A stretch of DNA of 64,000 bases, from the NCBI GenBank assembly GCA_029865845.1, contig JARXAM010000027.1, positions 84,956 to 148,955 on the forward strand, given 5' to 3'. Each line of letters begins with the position of its first letter. The first letter of the stretch is position 1. The position numbers and the translations under genes are program-made. The notes beneath the pieces were generated by a model, which had not been told where the DNA came from, did not search any database, and saw nothing but the letters and a program-made list of their open reading frames with translations. This DNA is from Rhodoferax sp. Its GTDB lineage: Bacteria; Pseudomonadota; Gammaproteobacteria; Burkholderiales; Burkholderiaceae_C. Of this stretch, positions 1-9,630 are shown one piece after another.

Positions 1-1852
1 CACCCTGTAGCTGCGCCATTTGCACCGGCTTGCTCACAAAGTCGTTAACACCGGCTGCCAGTGCCTGCTCCTTGGCATCGTTCATCACATCTGCCGTCAG
101 CACGATGATGGGCACGCTGCCCATGGCCCCCGGCATGGAACGCAAGATGCGGGTGGCGGTCAGCCCGTCCATGATGGGCATGTGCACATCCATCAGCACC
201 AAATCAAAAACGCCGGACCGCGCAGCATCCACCGCCAGTTGGCCGTTCTCGCAAAACGTGGACACGCAGCCCATCTTGTCCAGCAATATGGCCACAAACT
301 TGCGGTTGACCGGATGGTCCTCGGCCACCAATACGCGCAAGCCCTGCAGCGCCTGCTCTGGCGGGGTTCCGGGTGGCGCCGGGGCGCGCAGCATTGCGGG
401 TGGCAGCGGGGTGAGGCCGGGCGCGTGGGCGCAGTGTTCGGAGCCCGCAGGGGGGTCGTACACCGTAAACGGCACTTGCAAGGTAAACACCGAACCCTTG
501 CCGGGGGTGCTGGTTACATCAACGTGGCCGCCCATCATGCGGGCCAGGTTTTGTGAAATCTCCAGGCCCAGTCCGGTCCCGCCAAATTTGCGGGCGAGCC
601 CGCCATCCACCTGGTAAAAGCGCTGAAAAAGCTTGGACAGCACCTCGTGGTCCATGCCAATGCCGGTGTCTTCCAGCACGAAGGCATAGGTCGGGCGGTC
701 ATCGCCGGTGGCCACGGGCGATACGGTCAGCGTGACTTTGCCCTGCTCGGTGAACTTGAGCGCGTTGTTGAACAGGTTGAACAAAATTTGCTTGAGTCGC
801 GTGGCATCTGCATGTACCCAGGGCGGCAAATCGCCATGTACCGCGACAGAAAACTGCAACTTTTTTTCTACCGCCAAGGGCTGCATCAGGGCGTTGACTT
901 CTTGTAGCAAGGCCGACAGTTGCACGGGGGCGGGGGCCAGCGCCATCTTGCCGGACTCCAGAGCCGACACATCCAAAATGTCGTTGAGCAGTGACAGCAA
1001 ATGCGTGGCCGAGCCCTTGGCGGTCCTGATGTAGTCCATTTGCGCACTGGTCAGCGGTGAGCTTTCCAGCAGGCTCATCATGCCCAACATGCCATTGAAG
1101 GGCGTGCGCAATTCGTGGCTCATGTTGGCCAGAAACTGGCTCTTGCCCCGGTTGGCCGCCTCCGCCCTGAAGTGCGCCTCGCGCAACTTGTGAGTCAGGT
1201 CTTCCAGTGCCTGCCGCTCTTTTTCTTGCCAGCGTTGGCGCAGTGCCAGGGCCCCCGATGCCAGCAGCAGAAAAACAAGTTGCGCCGCAATCAGCCGAAT
1301 GATGTGGTTGTTTTGTTGCAGCATGGTGCGGGCCTGCCGCTCCAGCAAGGCCGCCACCTCCGAGTTGGCTGCCACGCTCAATGCTTGCACCTCCACCCCG
1401 ATGGCGTTGAGTTCGGTGAGCAGTACCGCCAAATCAGACTTCTTCAACTGGGGTGACGCCATGACCGCATCCGTCTGTGCGATCAGCGTGTCCATGTGTG
1501 GCAACAGGGTTTGGTACTCGGCCTTGTGCGCAATCAACTCGGTGGTGGGGTTGTCGCGCATCAGGGTCATGCGACTCAGAAACAGATCGTAGCGCAGCGT
1601 CAGGGTGTCTTGGTCTGGTGCTCCGGGTCGAATCACGCTGGCTTCCACGGCTTGGCGGAAGCGCAAAAACTCCCGCTCAAACTGAAACACCAAGGCGGTG
1701 ATCGAATCGGCCCGCAGGTCATTGGCGGCTTCGATCGCTCGTTTTTGGGTGAGTTGCAGGGCCAACAACACTGCCATGGCCAGGGCCAGCACCCCTGTCC
1801 CGACCGCCAGCCACAAAAGATAGCGTTTGTTTTTGCTGAATCCAGTCACCAT
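1..1852 (-). CDS. Hybrid sensor histidine kinase with C-terminal receiver domain (C-terminus beyond window start)
   Basis: Reverse-strand translation from ATG at 1852: [17 protein letters not shown]..., H-box [14 protein letters not shown], ATPase motifs GIGMD / [13 protein letters not shown] domain [13 protein letters not shown]...[13 protein letters not shown]. The + strand ORFs listed here are antisense shadows. Confidence 0.9.
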   Translation of the reverse strand, partial: MVTGFSKNKRYLLWLAVGTGVLALAMAVLLALQLTQKRAIEAANDLRADSITALVFQFEREFLRFRQAVEASVIRPGAPDQDTLTLRYDLFLSRMTLMRDNPTTELIAHKAEYQTLLPHMDTLIAQTDAVMASPQLKKSDLAVLLTELNAIGVEVQALSVAANSEVAALLERQARTMLQQNNHIIRLIAAQLVFLLLASGALALRQRWQEKERQALEDLTHKLREAHFRAEAANRGKSQFLANMSHELRTPFNGMLGMMSLLESSPLTSAQMDYIRTAKGSATHLLSLLNDILDVSALESGKMALAPAPVQLSALLQEVNALMQPLAVEKKLQFSVAVHGDLPPWVHADATRLKQILFNLFNNALKFTEQGKVTLTVSPVATGDDRPTYAFVLEDTGIGMDHEVLSKLFQRFYQVDGGLARKFGGTGLGLEISQNLARMMGGHVDVTSTPGKGSVFTLQVPFTVYDPPAGSEHCAHAPGLTPLPPAMLRAPAPPGTPPEQALQGLRVLVAEDHPVNRKFVAILLDKMGCVSTFCENGQLAVDAARSGVFDLVLMDVHMPIMDGLTATRILRSMPGAMGSVPIIVLTADVMNDAKEQALAAGVNDFVSKPVQMAQLQG

Positions 1853-1858
1853 GCCACG

Positions 1859-2392
1859 TTACTCGACGGCCATCGACTTCAGCTGCCAGGCGGAGCGTTC
1901 GTAATACACGTTGGAGCGCAGTTCAGGCTTGGAATCAAAGGGATACACGATAAACAGGGGGCCTTTGGTCCGAACCGGAATGGTTTGGTCATTCATCTGG
2001 TGCGCCACGATCACATCAAAACTCTTGGCATCTTCTAGGGGAATGCTGGTCTGGTAATCATTCAAGGCAGCCGCCTTGAGCGTGGTGCCACTGGCCTTGG
2101 CGGCGGCAAGCACATCACGCAACAACGGCCCTTTGAACTTGATGGGGTTTTTGTCCCACGGGGTTTTGGTGGTGAAGGTTTGCTGTGGCAGCCGCTCTAA
2201 CATGGAGAGGTCAAACGCTGCACCCGTGGAGCTGTTTTTTTCACCTACCTTGCCGGTAATGGTCAAAATGACCTTGCCCTTGGCGGGCTCCAGCGCATGG
2301 GCGCACGGCAGGGTGGCGATCCACACACACACTGCTGCAATAAGGGGGCGTAGGGCGATAGTCATGCTGAAACTCAGGGTGTGAAAAAGCAC
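1859..2392 (-). CDS. Secreted molybdopterin-binding-like oxidoreductase domain protein
   Basis: 177-aa ORF with signal peptide; GKVILTITGKV...FDLSMLERLPQ...TTKTPWDK..FKGPLLRDVLAAA...IPVRTKGPLFIVYPFD resembles sulfite-oxidase-like molybdopterin-binding folds. Confidence 0.65.
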   Translation of the reverse strand: MLFHTLSFSMTIALRPLIAAVCVWIATLPCAHALEPAKGKVILTITGKVGEKNSSTGAAFDLSMLERLPQQTFTTKTPWDKNPIKFKGPLLRDVLAAAKASGTTLKAAALNDYQTSIPLEDAKSFDVIVAHQMNDQTIPVRTKGPLFIVYPFDSKPELRSNVYYERSAWQLKSMAVE

Positions 2393-2775
2393 AGCGAGTG
2401 TAGTCCACTGCTAGCAATTTTTTCAAATTTGCGACAGGTTGCACCGCGTTATGTGCACGATATGGTCAGCATGCGTGTGCCGCACCCTCAAAGGGGTGGA
2501 TCACGCTATGCCTGCTACCGCATCGCCCAAAACTGTGGCCAACGCAAGCCAGAGATTGCGTTCGACCAAACCACCTCGCTGTCCAAACCCGCAAGGCTGA
2601 GCGGATTGGGCAGCGCGTGCTAGAAGTGGAGTGTGTTCAGGCGCGCCGCAAGCTCCACACGCGCTACAGGCCCATTTGGCGCAAAAAACCATCGCGCTGG
2701 ATTCTTGGCCGTCCGGCTTTCTGTGAAAGCTTGCTTTCATACTTGTGCCTTTAATTAAAGATTGCATTAATGTGA

Positions 2776-3951
2776 TTGGGCTGCATGAAAGTCATCTTTT
2801 GCACCATGCGCAAAGCCGGTACCTACGCAATCTCCAACACTCTGGGCGAGTCTGTGCAGGCGTTTGTGCCCAACGCGCTGCCGCCAGCCAAGCCTGTGTT
2901 GGCACCTGAGTGCTATGTAGAGGCCAACCGTGCCGCTGAGCTGGCGCTGGCCCGCTTATCAGGAGTGGCGGGGCTGGTGCCGTCAGTGGATTGGTTGCTC
3001 TACAGCGCTATTCGCAAAGAGGCGCTGCTGACCTCGCAGATTGAGGGCACCCGAGCCACTCTGGCAGACCTGTTTGACGAAGAAGCGGGCTTTGCGGTGA
3101 GCAACACCGATGATGTGGAAGAAGTCACCAACTACCTGCGTGCCTTCAAGATGGTGCAATCGCAACTGCGTGACCCGACTGGACTCCCTTTGAGCGTGCG
3201 TTTGATGTGCGATGCCCACCGCCTGCTGCTGGATGGCGCCCGAGGCAGTGGCAAGCAGCCGGGTGAACTGCGCCGCTCGCAAAACTGGATTGGCGGCACG
3301 CGGCCCGGCAATGCGGTGTTTGTACCGCCGCCGCCTGAGCGGGTGCCTGCGTTGCTGGCCGATCTGGAGCGCTTCATCCATGACGCTGCGCAGCCCTTGC
3401 CGCCGTTGGTAAAGACGGCGCTGATTCATTTGCAGTTTGAGACGATCCACCCGTTCTTGGATGGCAATGGCCGTATTGGGCGCCTGCTGATTGCCGCGCT
3501 GCTGGAGCACTGGCGCTTGCTGCCCGAGCCATTGATGTACCTCAGCGGCTACTTGAAACAGCACCAGACAGAGTATTACCGCCGCCTGTTCAACGTGCGC
3601 ACTGAGGGCGACTGGGAGGGCTGGGTGGCGTTTTTCCTTGAAGGCGTAGCAACGGCAGCGCAAGACGCCGAACGCAACATCGTGGCCATCGCCACACTGC
3701 TGGCCACCGACCGCCGCAGTTTGCTGGCTGCGCCCAAAGCCGGGCCCAGCAGCTACCGTTTGTTTGAAATGCTGCCCACGATGCCGCGCTTCACGATTGA
3801 CCAAGTGCGCCAGAGGCTGGCCACCAGCTTCCCCACCGCTACTGCGGCGGTGAAGGTGCTGGAGGATTTGGGCATCGTGGTTGAGGTGACGGGGCAGAAG
3901 AAGAACCGAAGCTACAGCTACGCTGCGTACATTGCGCTGCTGGCTGGATGA
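2776..3951 (+). CDS. Fic family protein with C-terminal winged-helix-like region
   Basis: Fic motif HPFLDGNGRIGR; N-terminal inhibitory-type motif TSQIEGT; C-terminal HTH-like TIDQVRQRLATSFPTATAAVKVLEDLGIV. Confidence 0.9.
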   Translation: MGCMKVIFCTMRKAGTYAISNTLGESVQAFVPNALPPAKPVLAPECYVEANRAAELALARLSGVAGLVPSVDWLLYSAIRKEALLTSQIEGTRATLADLFDEEAGFAVSNTDDVEEVTNYLRAFKMVQSQLRDPTGLPLSVRLMCDAHRLLLDGARGSGKQPGELRRSQNWIGGTRPGNAVFVPPPPERVPALLADLERFIHDAAQPLPPLVKTALIHLQFETIHPFLDGNGRIGRLLIAALLEHWRLLPEPLMYLSGYLKQHQTEYYRRLFNVRTEGDWEGWVAFFLEGVATAAQDAERNIVAIATLLATDRRSLLAAPKAGPSSYRLFEMLPTMPRFTIDQVRQRLATSFPTATAAVKVLEDLGIVVEVTGQKKNRSYSYAAYIALLAG

Positions 3952-4098
3952 ATGGCAACACAGTGAGCATACATATGCGGTCACAAATAATGACCTCAAA
4001 CTAAGTGGCGTTGACCTAGCTGCATATGCTGACCGAGCGAAGCCGCTCCCATACCCTGCGATACAGTAGGGCATAAGAGATTCGAGGGGAGGTTTGGT

Positions 4099-6970
4099 AT
4101 GGCAGATTCTGCTGAAAGCAAAGTCCAGGTAGCGCACACCACTGCGCACCACGCAAAGTACTTTGCATGGGAGCTCACGCGCCGTCGCGCGGCATCCGAA
4201 GAAGACCGCCTGGCGCAGTCGCTTTTCGATGCCAGTGTTGACCTTAACCCCCATCAAATTGACGCAGCACTGTTTGCGCTCAACAACCCGCTCAGCAAAG
4301 GTGTAGTTCTTGCCGACGAGGTGGGGCTGGGCAAAACCATTGAAGCCGCGCTCGTCTTGTGCCAACTCTGGGCAGAGCGCAGGCGTCGATTGCTGGTGAT
4401 TTGCCCCGCCGCTCTACGCAAGCAATGGGCTCAGGAGCTTGCCGACAAGTTCAACCTGCCTGCTGAAGTGCTCGTGGTACCGCCTTCGTGAAGGCGGCAT
4501 CTACGACCCGCTGGACCGTGACGTCATCAGCGTCATGTCCATCCATTTCGCTGCCCGCATGGAAACTCAGTTGGCAGTGGTTCCGTGGGATGTGGTTGTC
4601 ATTGATGAAGCCCACAAGCTGCGCAATGCCCACCGCAAAAGTCATGAAACCGGGCAGGCGCTCAAGCGCGCGTTGGCAGGCCGCAAGAAGCTGCTGCTGA
4701 CCGCCACGCCCTTGCAGAACTCCTTGATGGAGCTGTACGGCCTCACCTCGCTCATTGACGAGGAAATCTTCGGAGACGAGCGCAGCTTTCGCTCGCAGTA
4801 CAGCAGCATCGATGGCGACATCCAATCCTTGCGTCGCCGTCTGCAGCCCTTCATCAAACGCACCCTGCGCCGTGACGTATTGGAGTACGTGCCGTACACC
4901 CAGCGCCATGCCCTCACCACACCGTTTTCGCCGTCAGAGGAGGAAGTCCGGTTTTACGAGCTGATCTCCGCCTACCTGCAGCGCGACTTCAGCTATGGCT
5001 TCCCTAGCCGGCAAAAACACCTGGTCGGGCTCATCTTGCGCAAGCTGCTGGCTTCGTCCACCGAAGCCGTGGTGGCCACGCTGGACGCCATTCGCACCCG
5101 TCTGCAGCGCTTGCTGGATAAGCAGACCATCGACGAAGAGTGGATTCAGCAACTGATTGAAGACGAAGACCTCGACGAAGACTTGCTGGAGGAGGACGAC
5201 CCGGTTGCACCCCATGCCGACGGCGCACCGCCGGTGGACTATGCCCTGGTGCGCGAGGAGCTGGCCGAGCTGGATGAATACCTGCGCTTGGCCCGCAACA
5301 TCCGTGAAGACCAGAAGTCTCATGCGCTGTTGTCTGCGTTGCAGCAGGGCTTTGAACGCATGGGTGCCATGGGTGCAGCCCGCAAGGCCGTCATCTTCAC
5401 GGAGTCCCGCCGCACGCAAGACTATCTGGCCCGCTACCTTGAAGCCCATGGCTATGTGGGAAAAGTCACCATTTTCAGCGGTGGCAACCAAGGCCCCGCG
5501 TCCACCGGCATCTACCAGCGCTGGCTGGCCCAATACACCGGCAGCGACCGCGTTACCGGTTCCCCGGCCATTGACCGGCGCACCGCGCTCATCGACCACT
5601 TCCGACAAGAGTCCGAAATCCTCATCGCTACCGAAGCTGCGGCCGAGGGCGTCAACTTGCAGTTCTGCTCTCTCGTCGTCAACTACGACCTGCCCTGGAA
5701 CCCGCAGCGGGTGGAGCAACGCATCGGCCGCTGCCACCGCTACGGCCAGCGGTTCGATGTGGTGGTTATCAACTTCCTGAACCAGCGTAACGCGGCCGAC
5801 CAGCGCGTGCTGGAGCTGCTGCAAGACAAGTTCCACCTGTTCGACGGCGTGTTCGGCGCGTCTGACCAAGTGCTGGGCCAGATCGAAAGCGGCATGGACT
5901 TTGAAAAGCGCATCGCCGAGATTTACGACCGGTGCCGCGCGCCTGCAGATATCGACGCCGCCTTTGCCCAACTGCGCACCGAGTTGGACGCCGACATTCA
6001 GGCCCGAATGCAAGAGACCGAAAAGCTCTTGTTGGAGCACTTCGACGCCGACATCCACGACCTGCTGCGCAGCCACAAAGAGCGCGCCGAAAGCCAGCTC
6101 GACCGCATCACCCGGTTTTTCTGGTGGCTCACCCAGTACGTGCTGGCAGGTCTTGCCCGGTTCGACACCGTCAAGCTGGGCTTTGAACTGCAAGTGCCCC
6201 CCGTTGTACAGGCACCCACCGGCGCCTACCAGCTCATCCGCAAAGGCGAGCCCCCACCTGAGCACGCCCGCGTCTACCGACTCACGCACCCGCTGGGTCA
6301 GTACGTGCTCGACACCGGGCGCAACTTGCAAGCGCCCCTGCAGAGCCTGACCTTTCACTACGGCAGCCACAAGCCCCGCATCAGCATGGTGGAGCGCCTG
6401 GTTGGGCAAAGCGGCTGGATGCAGCTCAGCCTGCTGGAGCTCGACAGCTTTCAGCACGAAGAGCACCTGGTGTTCACCGCGATTACCGACACCGGGGAAG
6501 TACTGGACCAAGAAAGCTGCGAGAAGCTTTTCTACCTGCTGGCCACCACCACCGACCTGCAAACCAGCCCACCTATGGAGCTTCAGGCCAACACCCAGCG
6601 CCAGCTGGAAGCCACCCTCAGCCGCGCGCTGGAGCTCAACGACCAGTTCTTCCAGCAAGAGCGCGACAAGCTCGAAGCCTGGGCCGACGACCGCATTGCA
6701 TCGGCCGAGCAGGCCCTCAAAGACACCAAGCTCAAGCTCAAAGGCCTCAAGCGCCAGGCCCGCATGGCGCTCAGCATGGAAGAATCCCAGCGCCTGCAGC
6801 AAGACATCCGCAAGGCCGAAACCGAGCAGCGCCGCCAGCGGCAAGAAATTTTTTCTGTGGAAGACGAGATCGAAGCCCGGCGCGACGCGCTCATTGCGGC
6901 CCTGCAAAAGCGCCTGCACCGTGCCAGCCGCAACCAGAGCCTCTTTGTGGTGCGCTGGAGCGTGGTGTGA
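4099..6970 (+). pseudogene. SNF2/DEAD-like helicase, interrupted by a frameshift near 4470-4491
   Basis: ORF 4099..4491 carries Walker A (DEVGLGKTIEAALVLC); ORF 4439..6970 in the next frame carries DEAH (VVIDEAHKLRNAH), TATPLQNS and VEQRIGRCHRYGQ. Reading through the frame change gives a continuous helicase. Confidence 0.85.
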
Positions 6971-7104
6971 CGTGTCGCAAAAACCCGAAAATGGCGACAC
7001 GTTGTCGTCTCATGTCGCTGCTGCGTACAGGTTCTGCACACCACGTTAGCCACGCCATACTTGGGCCACACCCCGCAAACCCCTTATCGCACCTATAAGA
7101 AGCC

Positions 7105-7710
7105 ATGACCAACACCACCAACCTCACCGAACTTGGCCATAGCCCCGACGCATTGGCCCAGCGCCAGACCGACCTGCTGGCCCTTCTGCGCCAGACCGCC
7201 CCCGAAGTGTTGAGCGACAACCAGCTCAACCTCGAAAAACTCAAAGAACTTCTGGGCCAAGAGCGCATTGCACCGACAGAGCATTACGAATTGAACTGGG
7301 CCGGCAAGGCCGCTGCCCGGCGTGAAATCCAAAAAACCAGCAGCCATACCCTGCGGCCTGACGCCAACAACCCGGCCCACGCTCAGCACATGCTCATTGA
7401 AGGCGAAAACCTAGAAGTGCTGCGTGTGCTGCAAAAAAGCTACTACGGCAAGGTGAAGATGATCTACATCGACCCGCCGTACAACACAGGCAACGACAGC
7501 TTTGTGTACCCGGACGACTATTCAGAAACGCTGGACGAATACCAAAAGCGCACGGGTGAGAAAAGTGCTGAAGGGTATTTGAATAAGCAAAGCCTTTGGA
7601 AGAAAAACAGCAAAGAGAGCGGTCAGTACCACAGCGCCTGGCTAAGCATGATGTACCCGCGCTTGTATTTGGCGCGGAATTTGTTGCGGGATGATGGGGT
7701 TATTTTTATT
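7105..7710 (+). pseudogene. Mod-type (type III R-M-like) adenine-specific DNA methyltransferase, 3' part lost at IS30 insertion
   Basis: MLIEGENLEVLRVLQKSYYGKVKMIYIDPPYNTGNDSFVYPDDY...LARNLLRDDGVIFI: motif IV DPPYNTGNDS present; protein stops matching exactly at the IS left end, before the expected SIDDNE segment. Confidence 0.87.
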
Positions 7711-8774
7711 TGGCGGATTCAAGCACGAAGTGCAACTTTGATGAACCAAGGAAAGGAGGCTGAGGATGTTTAGCATTCAAGGCTTCTAGACCTGCAAGTC
7801 GAAGTTGCCAATTGAGCTACAAACACCTCAGCCAAATTGAAAGATACCAGATTCACAGCCTCATGAATGCCGGACACAACAGCACACAGATTGCGGATTT
7901 ACTGGGTCGCAGCAAATCCACGATCAGTCGCGAGTTACGCCGCAATGCGGGTAGTCGTGGATACCGGCCTAAACAGGCCTGTGAGTTGTCGCGTGAACGC
8001 GCCCAAGGCAGCCGCAATGCCGCTGTGGTGGCCCCTTGGGTGAAGCAGCAGGCCAATGCACTGCTTAACCTGCAATGGAGCCCCGAGCAGATCGCCGGCA
8101 AGCTGCCTGTGAGCCATGAGACGCTCTACCAGCATGTCTATGCGGACAAAGCCCAGGGTGGCAAGTTGTGGAAGAACCTGCGTTGCCAGAAGCAAAAGAG
8201 AAAGCGCTATGCCAGTGGGCGTGATCGCCGGGGTCAAATACCCAACCGCAGGCCCTTGAGCGAGCGCCCGGCGCACATTGAGGAGCGCAAGCAAATTGGC
8301 CATTGGGAGTGTGACACCGTCATTGGAGCGAACCACAAGCAAGCCATCGTGACGGTGGTGGAGCGCAAGAGCGGATATGCGGTCATTGCCAAGGTTTCAA
8401 ACAAGACAGCCGACCTGGTGGGAGACGCGATCATCCAAGCGCTCAAGCCCCTCCAAGCCAGGGTCAAAACTCTGACCTATGACAACGGCAAGGAGTTTTG
8501 CGGGCACGCCAAGATTGACGATGCGCTGGGCAGCACGAGCTATTTTGCCCGGCCTTTTGCAAGCTGGGAGCGTGGCTCCAATGAGAACTTCAATGGGCTG
8601 CTGCGGCAATATGTACCGAAGAAGCGGAAGATGGAAAATATCACCGATGAAGAAATTAGAATGATCGAAAACAGGTTGAATAACCGACCCCGTAAACGAT
8701 TGGGATTCAAGACGCCTTCAGAGGTGTTTCATCAATCGTTATCCCGTGTTGCACTTCGGGCTTGAAGCCGCCCA
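7711..8774 (+). mobile_element. IS30-family insertion sequence (about 1064 bp)
   Basis: Terminal inverted repeats: left GGCGGATTCAAGCACGAAGTGCAAC vs right (revcomp) GGCGGCTTCAAGCCCGAAGTGCAAC, 2 mismatches; flanked by TTATT at 7706-7710 and 8775-8779. Confidence 0.88.
7812..8765 (+). CDS. IS30-family transposase (TTG start)
   Basis: SYKHLSQIERYQIHSLMNAGHNSTQIADLLGRSKSTISRELRRN... ; GHWECDTVIG, LTYDNGKEF, ...ERGSNENFNGLLRQYVPK: DDE catalytic blocks typical of IS30. Confidence 0.95.
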   Translation: MSYKHLSQIERYQIHSLMNAGHNSTQIADLLGRSKSTISRELRRNAGSRGYRPKQACELSRERAQGSRNAAVVAPWVKQQANALLNLQWSPEQIAGKLPVSHETLYQHVYADKAQGGKLWKNLRCQKQKRKRYASGRDRRGQIPNRRPLSERPAHIEERKQIGHWECDTVIGANHKQAIVTVVERKSGYAVIAKVSNKTADLVGDAIIQALKPLQARVKTLTYDNGKEFCGHAKIDDALGSTSYFARPFASWERGSNENFNGLLRQYVPKKRKMENITDEEIRMIENRLNNRPRKRLGFKTPSEVFHQSLSRVALRA

Positions 8775-8831
8775 TTATTAAAATAATTGCGATTGATTTG
8801 AATATTTTTTTCACTTAGGGCAAGTGGATTC

Positions 8832-9605
8832 TCAGAAACCTTTGGTTCTTTGCGAGGTATCTATTACCAGCAGCAAAGGCATGTGATCACTGAAATTAAG
8901 CCAAGTGCTTGGATCACCTATTTCTACACGGGCTTGGTCCAATAGGTCACCAGACGTGAATACATAGTCAATGTGATAGGCCTTTTCTAAATTGCGATGG
9001 AGAAAGAAGGTCTGCATACTTTCCTGCCCATGAGCCTCACCGGTTTGTCTGTGATAAGTGCTTTGCAGCTCAATATCTCTTAATTCCTCAACGACGTCTG
9101 AATGGTTCCACCAACGATCTGGCATGTCCCAAATGCTGTTGCTATTGAGGTCGCCAAGCAAGATCGTTCTTTCTCGTCGGAGTTGGCCTCTGTGAATTTG
9201 CAGGTATTTCCAAAGTTGACCGATGTAACTGAAGACATCGGCTCCTTCAGCCTTTGTCCAAACACCCAGAAATTGGAAATCCTCGTTCAGAGTGAAGGGA
9301 AGGAACAGCTTGAGGTCAGGAGTTGACCAGCTTGTTGACGAGTTGCTGTTGATGACACCTAGTTGTTTGAATGTCCCAAACCAATCTTCTGCTTTCACGG
9401 TGTTGCCCTTTTTCGGGAAGACACCCAAACCCTTGTGCTTTGAAGTTCCCACCCACAAGTAGGAACCGGCCCAATCTCTGAAGGCATCAGTTGATTGAGC
9501 AGGGTCTTCGCACTCTTGAACTACGTAGACATCCGCATCCAGAGTGTCCAGTTCGTGTGTCTTCTTGCGAAGCGCCCCATTGCAATTCCAGGTGACAATT
9601 TTCAT
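8832..9605 (-). CDS. Endonuclease/exonuclease/phosphatase (EEP) family protein
   Basis: MKIVTWNCNGALR..., VVQECED, ILLGDLNSNS, FSDHMPLLL: canonical EEP motifs. Confidence 0.85.
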   Translation of the reverse strand: MKIVTWNCNGALRKKTHELDTLDADVYVVQECEDPAQSTDAFRDWAGSYLWVGTSKHKGLGVFPKKGNTVKAEDWFGTFKQLGVINSNSSTSWSTPDLKLFLPFTLNEDFQFLGVWTKAEGADVFSYIGQLWKYLQIHRGQLRRERTILLGDLNSNSIWDMPDRWWNHSDVVEELRDIELQSTYHRQTGEAHGQESMQTFFLHRNLEKAYHIDYVFTSGDLLDQARVEIGDPSTWLNFSDHMPLLLVIDTSQRTKGF

Positions 9606-9630
9606 GGGGCTTTATAGCGTCCGTTTAGGA

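Noticed and set aside
2400-2775. Possible gene remnant upstream of fic
   Set aside because: Short open frames only; no family recognised, so nothing can be supported.
2983-4365. 460-aa minus-strand ORF spanning Fic and helicase start
   Set aside because: Composition artefact antisense to two recognisable + strand genes.
4439-4497. Programmed ribosomal frameshift in the helicase
   Set aside because: No obvious slippery heptamer before the hairpin; a stop follows within a few codons and the locus shows other decay, so mutation or sequencing error is more likely.
4934-7000. 688-aa minus-strand ORF opposite the helicase
   Set aside because: Antisense shadow of a high-GC coding frame; no recognisable motifs, while the + strand encodes clear SNF2 helicase motifs.
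4099-8774. DISARM system
   Set aside because: SNF2 helicase and methyltransferase are suggestive, but no drmA/drmB/drmC genes are present and the methyltransferase is Mod-type.
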